Positions 1 to 4,610 of a stretch of 7,885 nt of DNA are shown piece after piece. Within the stretch, counting starts at the first letter, position 1, and every line of letters starts with the position of its first letter. The stretch comes from Spirochaetota bacterium. Lineage in GTDB: Bacteria; Spirochaetota; Spirochaetia; Treponematales; UBA12059. Where the stretch lies: positions 1 to 7,885 of the forward strand of contig JAKLIU010000091.1 of NCBI GenBank assembly GCA_022709445.1, given 5' to 3'. The notes beneath the pieces are model-generated. The model was not told the DNA's origin, ran no database searches, and worked only from the letters and a program-made list of their open reading frames with translations. The position numbers and the translations under genes are program-made.

Positions 1-478
1 GCTTGCCCGCGAGCTCGGGATTGTCCAGGGTCTCCAGCAAGTCCACTATCCGCTCGGGTATGGCCGAACCCGAAGCGGGAAAGCCCGAGGGTGGTACAAT
101 GTCGAACGGTTTCTTCCCCGCGGCTGGCTTTGCCGAGGGCTGTTTCCCGACGGCCGCCGGTTTCTTCACCGCCGGCTTTTTTTCTGGCACCGGAGCTTTC
201 TTCACCGCGGGTTTCTTCTCGGCCATAGCCGGTTTCTTCACCGCAGGGTTCTTTCCGGCTGCCGCGGGTTTCTTCACCGCGGTTTTTACCACGACGGGAG
301 TCTTTGCCGCGGGCTTCTTCGCGGCAACCGGTTTTTCCCCGGTCTTGGGCCTTGCCGCGGCGGGCTTCTTCGCGGCGACCGCCGGTTTCGCGGCCTTTGC
401 CGTCTCCTTGGCCGCCCGTTTCACTCCAGCGGCAGGTTCCTTGACCGCGATCTTTCCCGAACTTTTCTTTTCAGCCAT
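1..478 (-). CDS. Lys/Pro/Ala-rich histone H1-like protein, N-terminal part (truncated by window edge)
   Basis: Reading leftwards from the ATG at 476-478 gives 159 open codons with no stop before the window edge, so the gene is partial. Residues 1-124 are almost only Lys, Ala, Pro, Val and Gly, a highly basic disordered tail like those of bacterial histone H1-like (Hc1/KPA-repeat) proteins. Residues 67-114 are four exact-period 12-residue repeats of the form AVKKPAxxxKxP, followed by a degenerate fifth. At about residue 125 the composition changes to ordinary sequence (FDIVPPSGFP, then an amphipathic stretch IPERIVDLLETLDNPEL), so a different domain probably begins there. A good GGAGG Shine-Dalgarno (488-492, minus strand) precedes the ATG by 9 nt. 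DNA or RNA binding is inferred from composition only; the tail could also be a basic extension on an unrelated C-terminal domain. It is divergent from the DTW gene. Confidence 0.8.
   Translation of the reverse strand, partial: MAEKKSSGKIAVKEPAAGVKRAAKETAKAAKPAVAAKKPAAARPKTGEKPVAAKKPAAKTPVVVKTAVKKPAAAGKNPAVKKPAMAEKKPAVKKAPVPEKKPAVKKPAAVGKQPSAKPAAGKKPFDIVPPSGFPASGSAIPERIVDLLETLDNPELAGK
137..280 (-). repeat. 36-bp tandem repeat, four units, inside the KPA-rich gene
   Basis: The plus-strand motif TTTCTTCACCGC occurs at 161, 197, 233 and 269, exactly 36 bp apart. Each unit encodes 12 residues beginning AVKK. The units differ at several positions, so the array is old enough to have diverged but keeps perfect length. 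A degenerate fifth unit continues to about 107. Confidence 0.9.
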
Positions 479-502
479 TCCGGTTCCCTCCAATGTTAAG
501 TT

Positions 503-531
503 AGTTTTGCACCCTATCTTCACGCTGTCAA
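503..531 (-). promoter_or_regulatory. Candidate sigma70 promoter of the KPA-rich gene
   Basis: On the minus strand a perfect TTGACA (526-531) is followed 17 bp later by a poor -10, AAAACT (503-508, 3 of 6 matches). The only AT-rich stretch between the two divergent genes lies here. The -35 is convincing and the -10 is not. Confidence 0.35.
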
Positions 532-556
532 GGCGATGCGGCTGCCCGCTGCCCGC

Positions 557-592
557 AGAGGCGCTTGCCTCTATGGGCGGCGGGCGTATACA
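557..592 (+). promoter_or_regulatory. Candidate DTW-gene promoter with an inverted repeat over the -35
   Basis: TTGCCT (565-570), a 16-bp spacer and TATACA (587-592) form a fair sigma70-like promoter ending only 9 nt before the ATG at 602, so the transcript would be nearly leaderless. The hairpin-capable sequence AGAGGC-GCTT-GCCTCT (557-572) covers the -35 and could be an operator or chance. The position argues against the longer in-frame ATG at 536. Confidence 0.35.
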
Positions 593-601
593 GTCCGGTA
601 C

Positions 602-1237
602 ATGCACCGAGACAACTGCTACCGTTGCCGCAGGCCCGCGGAGACCTGCCTCTGCCCGACGGAAGAGCCCCTGCCCGTCCGCACCAAGATAGTCCTCCTC
701 ATGCACGTCAAGGAGTGGCGGCGGCAGAAGAGCGCCACCGGGAGGCTCACCTGCCTCAACCTGAAGGATGCCGAGATGATCCCCGGCGTGGCCTTCGACG
801 ACCATCCCCGCGTGCGCGAACTCCTGGAGGATCCGGCCAACTGGTGCGCCCTGCTCTACCCGTCCGCCGGTGCGTACAACCTGAGCGAAGGTTCGTTCCC
901 GGCGACCGAGCTGGAAGGACGGCGCCTGGTGGTGTTCCTGATCGACTCGACCTGGTCCTGCTCCAGGACCATCCTGCGCCTGAGCCCGGGGCTCCTGAAC
1001 CTGCCCCGGCTCATGTTCACCCCGCGCGAGCCCAGCAAGTACATCATCAAGCGCCAGCCCAAGCCCGAGTACCTGTCCACCATCGAGGCGACCCACGAGC
1101 TGCTCCTGGCGCTCGAGTCCGCCGGGCTGGACGAGTACCCCGACAAGGAGCGGCTCCTCAAATCGTTCTTCGCCATGCGCGACTACCAGATCGAGCGGGC
1201 CGCAAGGACCCCGAATCCCAGACACCATAGTCACTGA
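602..1237 (+). CDS. DTW-domain tRNA-uridine aminocarboxypropyltransferase (TapT/YfiP-like)
   Basis: The protein is 211 aa. DTW-domain enzymes transfer the 3-amino-3-carboxypropyl group of S-adenosylmethionine to uridine in tRNA (acp3U), in the cytoplasm. Visible hallmarks are an N-terminal zinc-knuckle pattern C6-x2-C9-x6-C16-x-C18; the LLMHVKEWRRQKSATGRL block (31-48), matching the family's LLxHxxE...TGR; D115-S-T-W118, the motif that names the family, with Ser in the second position where Gly is usual; and YLSTIEA (157-163), near-invariant in the family. The start at 602 is chosen because it puts the cysteine cluster at the N terminus and a promoter-like sequence ends just before it; no Shine-Dalgarno is visible. 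An in-frame ATG at 536 would add 22 unconserved residues. The last codons (His-Ser-His-stop) partly lie in a palindromic repeat, so the C terminus may have been redefined by that repeat. Which tRNA position is modified cannot be read from sequence. Confidence 0.93.
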   Translation: MHRDNCYRCRRPAETCLCPTEEPLPVRTKIVLLMHVKEWRRQKSATGRLTCLNLKDAEMIPGVAFDDHPRVRELLEDPANWCALLYPSAGAYNLSEGSFPATELEGRRLVVFLIDSTWSCSRTILRLSPGLLNLPRLMFTPREPSKYIIKRQPKPEYLSTIEATHELLLALESAGLDEYPDKERLLKSFFAMRDYQIERAARTPNPRHHSH

Positions 1238-1308
1238 TCAGCCATCCATGGCTGATCAGTGACATCGAAGTTTCGCGTGGCGAAACTTCTGGTGGGGTGC
1301 GCCGCCGT
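1230..1308 (-). repeat. Structured repeat, copy 1 (reads leftwards from 1308 to 1230)
   Basis: Read on the minus strand this element has an ACGGCGGCGC box (1299-1308), 9 nt, a perfect 10-bp hairpin GAAGTTTCGC-N3-GCGAAACTTC (1267-1289), then a perfect 16-bp inverted repeat GTCACTGATCAGCCAT (arms 1230-1245 and 1248-1263, 2-nt centre). Over 68 ungapped positions it matches copy 2 (4301-4368) at 52, in opposite orientation. It lies between the convergent DTW and GntR genes and overlaps the DTW stop codon (1235-1237). It could serve as a bidirectional terminator, but neither strand has a U-tract after the stems, so REP- or MITE-like is a better description. Confidence 0.85.
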
Positions 1309-1326
1309 TATTGGCGATCGGGACGG

Positions 1327-1710
1327 TCAGTCAGCGGGTTCTTCCGGTGGTTCGGCGAATGCCCGGGCCAGGCCCCTGCAGAGTTCCGTCCTGCTGATCC
1401 CGAGTACCCTTGCCTCGGCGGCCACCGATGCCAGGGTCTGCCCCAAAAGACGCTCCCTGCGGGAGGACAAGGCAGCCTGACGCGCTCCGGCGCTGACCCG
1501 GTACCCGCAAGTCCGCTCGGTCGCCGCCAAACCCTCGTCGGCCAGGCGCTGGAGCGCGCGCGCTGCCGTGGCGGGATTCACTTCCAGCTCGGAGGCCAAG
1601 TCCCGTGCCGAAGGCAGTCTCTCGCCGTCACGCAATTCACCGGCGGCTATGCGGGCCGCGAAAGCATCCGCTATCTGGATGAATACCGGTACGTCATTCC
1701 GGAAGCGCAC
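1327..1710 (-). CDS. Short GntR-family (YtrA-type) transcriptional repressor
   Basis: The protein is 127 aa and is probably the repressor of its own operon. Residues 5-72 form the GntR winged helix: the PVFIQIADAFAARIAAGEL opening helix, GERLPSARDLASELEVNPATAARALQRLADEGL as helix-turn-helix, and a GYRV wing end. The remaining roughly 55 residues are a short helical tail, too small for a FadR or HutC effector domain; such short GntR proteins belong to the YtrA subgroup, typically linked to ABC transporters. The start is GTG at 1708-1710, preceded by GGAGG (1717-1721) with a 6-nt gap. The gene overlaps the end of permease 2 by 17 bp, so it is translationally coupled. It is the last gene of the operon, whereas in the Bacillus ytr operon the regulator comes first. 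The effector is unknown; YtrA-like regulators often answer to cell-wall stress, which is not shown here. Confidence 0.9.
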   Translation of the reverse strand: MRFRNDVPVFIQIADAFAARIAAGELRDGERLPSARDLASELEVNPATAARALQRLADEGLAATERTCGYRVSAGARQAALSSRRERLLGQTLASVAAEARVLGISRTELCRGLARAFAEPPEEPAD

Positions 1711-2542
1711 CTGCCGCCTCCATGCGCCGGTGCCCGGTCCTCCCCAGGATCAGCGCCGCGGCGGGAAGCAGCGCCCAGGAAACGGCCAGCGACAGGTTTT
1801 CCAGCTTGAGCATCAAACCGTCCAGCGCGGCCAGCTCCGGATCGGGAAAGCCGCCCGGACCTTCCAGGGAGCGGTACAGCAGGATGGTCGGATCCAGGAA
1901 GAGTCCCCAGGGCACTCCGGTTGCCACGGAGGGATCGAAGACACTCCGTACATACAGATTTATAGCCAGGTTTCCGCCCATGCTGATGGCCAGGAGCAGG
2001 CCCGCGAGCTTCAAGGGTCCCAGTCTCCGGAATACGATGCCGGAACACAGGGACACGATCGCGGCAGGGAACCCGGCGATCGACCCGGCGAGCGACCGGA
2101 CGATCAGTGAAGGGTCGATGTACCAATGCCGCGCGGCGCGGAGGGCGACCACCGTGACCGACGAGCAGAGGGTCATCGTCACCGCGAGGGCGAGCGGGAT
2201 GATCAGGCCCCACGCGAGCGCCAGCGACAGATATTTTCGCTCTGGTTCCGCGGGCAGGCTGATCCACTCCGCCCGTCCGGCCGGCCGCCAAAAGCGTTCG
2301 GCTCCCAGGAGGCCGGCCGCCGAGTACAGGAGGACGCTCACGAGCGACTCCATCGTGAAAGGAAAGTAGCCGATCCCGGGGAACAAGCGCACGACATCCG
2401 AGGCATCGATGAAGGTGTACAGGGCGGCGAGGCCGAGCAACAGGGACAGCGGGCGCGGTTTCTCGGCCAGCACCAGCGCGATGAGCCCGGGCAGGCTTCC
2501 GGCCCCGGGGCCGTTCCGGCGAACGGGGGCGGGATCAGGCAT
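1694..2542 (-). CDS. ABC-2-type permease subunit 2 (paralogue of the upstream gene)
   Basis: The protein is 282 aa, a polytopic membrane protein with about six hydrophobic segments (about 33-50, 63-80, 107-130, 150-170, 176-196, 250-268). Residues 91-106 (AEWISLPAEPERKYLS) match the cytosolic LPAS-x-x-E-K-F-L-S type motif seen in many ABC-2 exporter permeases and align directly with residues 86-101 of permease 1. A basic turn FRRLGP (171-176) and the C-terminal RRMEA (272-276) are also shared with permease 1, so the two arose by duplication and probably form a heterodimeric channel powered by the ATPase. The reading frame is open much further upstream, but ATG at 2542 is chosen: it overlaps the end of permease 1 by 8 bp and has GGAGG (2549-2553) 6 nt before it. 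The substrate cannot be deduced; this family includes bacteriocin/peptide-antibiotic exporters. Confidence 0.88.
   Translation of the reverse strand: MPDPAPVRRNGPGAGSLPGLIALVLAEKPRPLSLLLGLAALYTFIDASDVVRLFPGIGYFPFTMESLVSVLLYSAAGLLGAERFWRPAGRAEWISLPAEPERKYLSLALAWGLIIPLALAVTMTLCSSVTVVALRAARHWYIDPSLIVRSLAGSIAGFPAAIVSLCSGIVFRRLGPLKLAGLLLAISMGGNLAINLYVRSVFDPSVATGVPWGLFLDPTILLYRSLEGPGGFPDPELAALDGLMLKLENLSLAVSWALLPAAALILGRTGHRRMEAAGALPE
1717..1721 (-). promoter_or_regulatory. Shine-Dalgarno of the GntR gene, inside the RRMEA codons of permease 2
   Basis: GGAGG on the minus strand lies in the ATG-GAG-GCG codons of permease 2, 6 nt before the GTG at 1708-1710. It supports the GTG start over any downstream codon. 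Confidence 0.85.
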
Positions 2543-3356
2543 GGTCCGCCTCCATCCTGCGCAGCCCGATCCAACCCAGGCCGAGGGAAAGCGCGGGCAG
2601 CGCCAGCCATGAAACCACGAGGGCGGACAGGCTCTTCCATTCATGGAAGGCCATCGCGATCCGCTCTCCCTGCGTTCGCGCCGAAGCCTCGAGGACGGGC
2701 ATCCAGAGGAGTAGGCTCCAGTCGAGCGGGTTCCATGAAGGATCCAGCCGCAGTTCCCGCAGGGACGGACTTCCGGCCAGCGCGGCGCATATGAGCGTCC
2801 CGGCCATCGGAAGCGCGAGGAGGCAGAAGACCGCCGCCGGCACCGGATTTTTCCTGAAGACGAATCCGGACATGCAGATCGGCACCGCGACCGGTATGCC
2901 CCAGGAGGCGGACAGCACCGCCCGGAGGATCGGCGAATCGGGGCCGGCACCAGGCAGGCTTGCGCGCAGGCTGTCCTCACCGGCCAGGAGCGATCCGGCG
3001 ACCTGCAGCGAGAACAAGGCGGCGGGAACGATCAGGCACCAGCAGAGGACGGTGGAGAGGAATTTCTCGGCGGGACTGGCCGGGAGTGCCAGCCACTCCG
3101 CGCGCGCGCGGTCTTCCGCCAATGAAACGACGCCGAGCGCCGCGGAAGCGGCGTACAGGATGACCGTCAGCACGCCCCGGGGATCGGAGAGGTACCAGAA
3201 TCCGGCCTCTATCGCGGAACCGTCCGCGCCGGCGAGCGCGCCGAGGCACGCTGCCGCCGCCATCAGCACCGCGAGGCGGAACCGCGCCGCGGCCAGGCCG
3301 GTCGCCGACAGCGCGAGCACGCGCCTGGCGGAAACCGCGGGACGCGCCGCCATCAT
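2535..3356 (-). CDS. ABC-2-type permease subunit 1
   Basis: The protein is 273 aa, an inner-membrane protein with about six hydrophobic segments (about 26-44, 61-80, 102-124, 147-167, 171-194, 244-265) and a basic N-terminal cytosolic stretch. AEWLALPASPAEKFLS (86-101) is the LPAS-type motif typical of ABC-2 exporter permeases; FVFRKNPVP (165-173) and RRMEA (266-270) are shared with permease 2. The first Met codon (3354-3356) is used because its ATGA overlaps the ATPase stop codon by 4 bp, the classic coupled arrangement; a second ATG follows directly. The ATPase is probably its energy source and permease 2 its partner. The name is by architecture and context; no close characterised relative is recognised. 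Confidence 0.87.
   Translation of the reverse strand: MMAARPAVSARRVLALSATGLAAARFRLAVLMAAAACLGALAGADGSAIEAGFWYLSDPRGVLTVILYAASAALGVVSLAEDRARAEWLALPASPAEKFLSTVLCWCLIVPAALFSLQVAGSLLAGEDSLRASLPGAGPDSPILRAVLSASWGIPVAVPICMSGFVFRKNPVPAAVFCLLALPMAGTLICAALAGSPSLRELRLDPSWNPLDWSLLLWMPVLEASARTQGERIAMAFHEWKSLSALVVSWLALPALSLGLGWIGLRRMEADHA
2549..2553 (-). promoter_or_regulatory. Shine-Dalgarno of permease 2, inside the RRMEA codons of permease 1
   Basis: GGAGG on the minus strand lies within ATG-GAG-GCG (Met-Glu-Ala) near the end of permease 1, 6 nt before the ATG of permease 2. It decides that start. The same layout recurs before the GntR gene. Confidence 0.85.
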
Positions 3357-4234
3357 CGATGGCCGCCGTTCTGCGAGAGGACCGCGGCGAGCGCCTCGGG
3401 ATTTTCCAGCGCGGCGTCGTACACGGCCTCAAGGTCCAGGCTGTCGCCGGGACCGGCGACCAGCGTTTCGTGGCCCATCGCCGTGCGGCGGGACCAGAGC
3501 GGCGCGCTCCCTCCGCCCGAGGCCCGCCGTTCCACGTGCACGGACCGGGACAGCGCAGCCGTCCCCGCGCGGAGCGCAAGCCTTCCGCCGTCCAGGATCG
3601 TCACCGTGTCCAGGAGCGAGTCGTACTCGCGCAGGTGGTGGGTGGCCAGCAGCACCACCTTGCCCTCCGCGGCGGCCTCGGACAGCAGGGACCTGAGCGT
3701 CCGCCGCGAGGCCGCGTCGAGGCCGGCGTCCGGTTCGTCCAGCAGCAGGATCCGCGCCCCGCATGCGAGGGCGAAGGCCAGCGCGACCTTCTTCATCCCG
3801 CCATGGGAGCGGGAACCGCGCGCCGGCACCCGGAGTCCGCCCGGAAGAAAGCCCCGGGAACGGACGCGTTCTCCGGCGGGGATGCCGAATGCGTCGAGCG
3901 TGGCTCGGTATCGGACGGGATCCCAGGCCGGTCGGAACGGCGCACGGTGGCGCGCGTATCCCTCAGGGTCGCCGAGCTCGGGCGGGACGCCGTCGGGCAC
4001 GAAGGCGATGTCCGCCAGGGATTCCGCGGACCGCAGGCCGGGATCGAGACCGAAGTTGAGGACGCTGCCCGAGGCGCGCCTGACGAGCCCGGCCGCGACC
4101 TTGAGCATCGTGCTCTTGCCGCCGCCGTTCGGTCCCAGGATGCCGTGGATCCCTCCGGGCTCGAATGAGGCCGAAACGCCGCCCAGCGCCGGCTCGTGAC
4201 CGTAGTTGACCGAAACCCCGTCCATGACCACCAT
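3353..4234 (-). CDS. ABC transporter ATP-binding protein (YtrB/BcrA/CcmA-like)
   Basis: The protein is 293 aa, a single nucleotide-binding domain with a C-terminal extension, expected on the cytosolic face of the membrane with the two downstream permeases. Walker A is GPNGGGKST (34-42; Gly where Ala is usual). The signature region is SHGGM (143-147) followed by KKVALAFALA. Walker B is ILLLDEPDAGLD (162-173; Asp replaces the common Thr/Ser). The H-loop is ATHHL (197-201). The Q-loop position reads IAFVPDG (76-82) with no Gln. A basic Gly/Arg-rich stretch lies just before the signature (about 124-142). The residues after about 215 do not match a motif I know. The ATG at 4232-4234 has AAGGTGG 7 nt upstream. 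It is the first gene of the operon. Export is inferred from the ABC-2-type partners; the substrate is unknown. Confidence 0.92.
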   Translation of the reverse strand: MVVMDGVSVNYGHEPALGGVSASFEPGGIHGILGPNGGGKSTMLKVAAGLVRRASGSVLNFGLDPGLRSAESLADIAFVPDGVPPELGDPEGYARHRAPFRPAWDPVRYRATLDAFGIPAGERVRSRGFLPGGLRVPARGSRSHGGMKKVALAFALACGARILLLDEPDAGLDAASRRTLRSLLSEAAAEGKVVLLATHHLREYDSLLDTVTILDGGRLALRAGTAALSRSVHVERRASGGGSAPLWSRRTAMGHETLVAGPGDSLDLEAVYDAALENPEALAAVLSQNGGHR

Positions 4235-4247
4235 GCTTGAACCACCT

Positions 4248-4267
4248 TGTACTACTGCCTTAGTACA
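4248..4267 (-). promoter_or_regulatory. Operator palindrome, probably bound by the operon's GntR/YtrA protein
   Basis: A perfect inverted repeat TGTACTA-N6-TAGTACA overlaps the last three bases of the -10 box and the predicted start site, where a bound protein would block RNA polymerase. TGTA...TACA palindromes of this size are the kind of site YtrA-type GntR repressors use. The site is AT-richer than its surroundings, and the operon encodes exactly one regulator, so autorepression is the natural reading. Binding itself is inferred. Confidence 0.75.
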
Positions 4268-4292
4268 TTAGCACAGCTGCAGAAGTTGTCAA
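4265..4292 (-). promoter_or_regulatory. Sigma70-type promoter of the ABC/GntR operon
   Basis: On the minus strand there is a perfect TTGACA (4287-4292), a 16-bp spacer and TAATGT (4265-4270), the latter preceded by TGC as an extended -10. The expected start of transcription is near 4258, giving a leader of about 24 nt with AAGGTGG at 4242-4248 before the ATG at 4234. This is the best promoter in the window. Confidence 0.75.
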
Positions 4293-4300
4293 GACCCGGG

Positions 4301-4444
4301 ACGGCGGCGCCTCCAGCCCGCGGTTTCGCGGAGCGAAACCGCTATGTCACTGATCCGCCAAGGATGACGCCGTGCGCGACAGCGCACGCTACAATCGATT
4401 CCACTCGGCAAACAGCGCGAAGCGACGTATGGCGGATCTTGGAC
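4301..4444 (+). repeat. Structured repeat, copy 2 (inverted relative to copy 1, with about 65 bp extra inside)
   Basis: From left to right it has ACGGCGGCGC (4301-4310), 9 nt, a perfect 10-bp hairpin GCGGTTTCGC-N3-GCGAAACCGC (4320-4342), and GTCACTGATC (4346-4355), then CGCCA. The second arm corresponding to copy 1 appears displaced at 4429-4444 (ATGGCGGATC...GAC, 12 of 16 matches to copy 1), with GATCCGCCA (4352-4360) pairing to TGGCGGATC (4430-4438). Between the arms sits a further hairpin CGTGCGC-N4-GCGCACG (4371-4388). Its inner end is 8 bp upstream of the operon's -35 box. It is probably a member of a dispersed intergenic repeat family, or one end of a cassette. Confidence 0.78.
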
Positions 4445-4610
4445 TACGTGCGAGCGGGCGCAGCGGAAATCCGGCGGAGCGCGGGAGGACGCGGGAGCGC
4501 GGGCCCGCAGGGACCGCGCGCGGAGGGACGATGGCGCGACGGCGATTGCAGCGGAGCACGCGGTCCCGGCGAGAGCCTCGCCGGGACGCACCATTCCGCG
4601 CATCCGAGCG
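4445..4610. other. GC-rich intergenic stretch with several possible stems, no credible gene
   Basis: This is the rest of the 376-bp gap between the ABC ATPase start and the exporter stop. It is very GC-rich and contains the palindrome GCGGGCCCGC (4499-4508), repeats of CGCGGGAG (4480-4497), and the pairable 8-mers GGACCGCG (4511-4518) and CGCGGTCC (4559-4566). Open frames through it have no ribosome-binding site and no recognisable protein. No tRNA or known RNA was recognised. Confidence 0.6.
4563..4587 (-). terminator. Strong hairpin downstream of the ABC exporter gene
   Basis: Perfect 11-bp arms GTCCCGGCGAG / CTCGCCGGGAC enclose a 3-nt loop, 23 nt past the exporter stop codon on the minus strand. 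The stem is very stable but no U-tract follows, so it may be a factor-assisted terminator, a transcript-end protector or another palindromic repeat. One arm overlaps the 8-mer that can pair with 4511-4518, so the two structures exclude each other. Confidence 0.5.

Noticed and set aside
536..601. Upstream start for the DTW protein at 536
   Set aside because: The added residues are unconserved, the cysteine cluster normally lies near the N terminus, and the promoter-like boxes would fall inside the coding region.
3..692. Long plus-strand frame rich in Phe/Ala/Gly over the KPA gene
   Set aside because: It is the antisense of the Lys/Pro repeats (AAG-rich codons read as Phe), with no domain or ribosome-binding site.
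1230..1289. Ordinary rho-independent terminators between DTW and GntR genes
   Set aside because: The stems are good but no run of T follows on either strand, and the sequence recurs as a repeat; a terminating role remains possible but is not shown.
2543..2980. Longer N terminus for permease 2
   Set aside because: The upstream frame overlaps permease 1 and reads as a Ser/Arg/Cys-rich shadow; the ATG at 2542 has a GGAGG and a coupled overlap.
2791..3696. Plus-strand frame of 301 codons opposite the permease and ATPase genes
   Set aside because: Arg/Pro/Ala-rich composition typical of antisense frames in GC-rich DNA; the opposite strand encodes a clear coupled operon.
1230..4444. Integron attC sites or a CRISPR array as explanation for the repeats
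   Set aside because: Only two copies in opposite orientation, no spacers, and no RYYYAAC/GTTRRRY core sites in the expected places.
4289..4603. Possible 104-codon minus-strand gene in the intergenic gap
   Set aside because: No ribosome-binding site or known domain; it runs through repeat copy 2, the operon -35 box and hairpins, and its composition is Arg/Ala/Ser-rich like a shadow.
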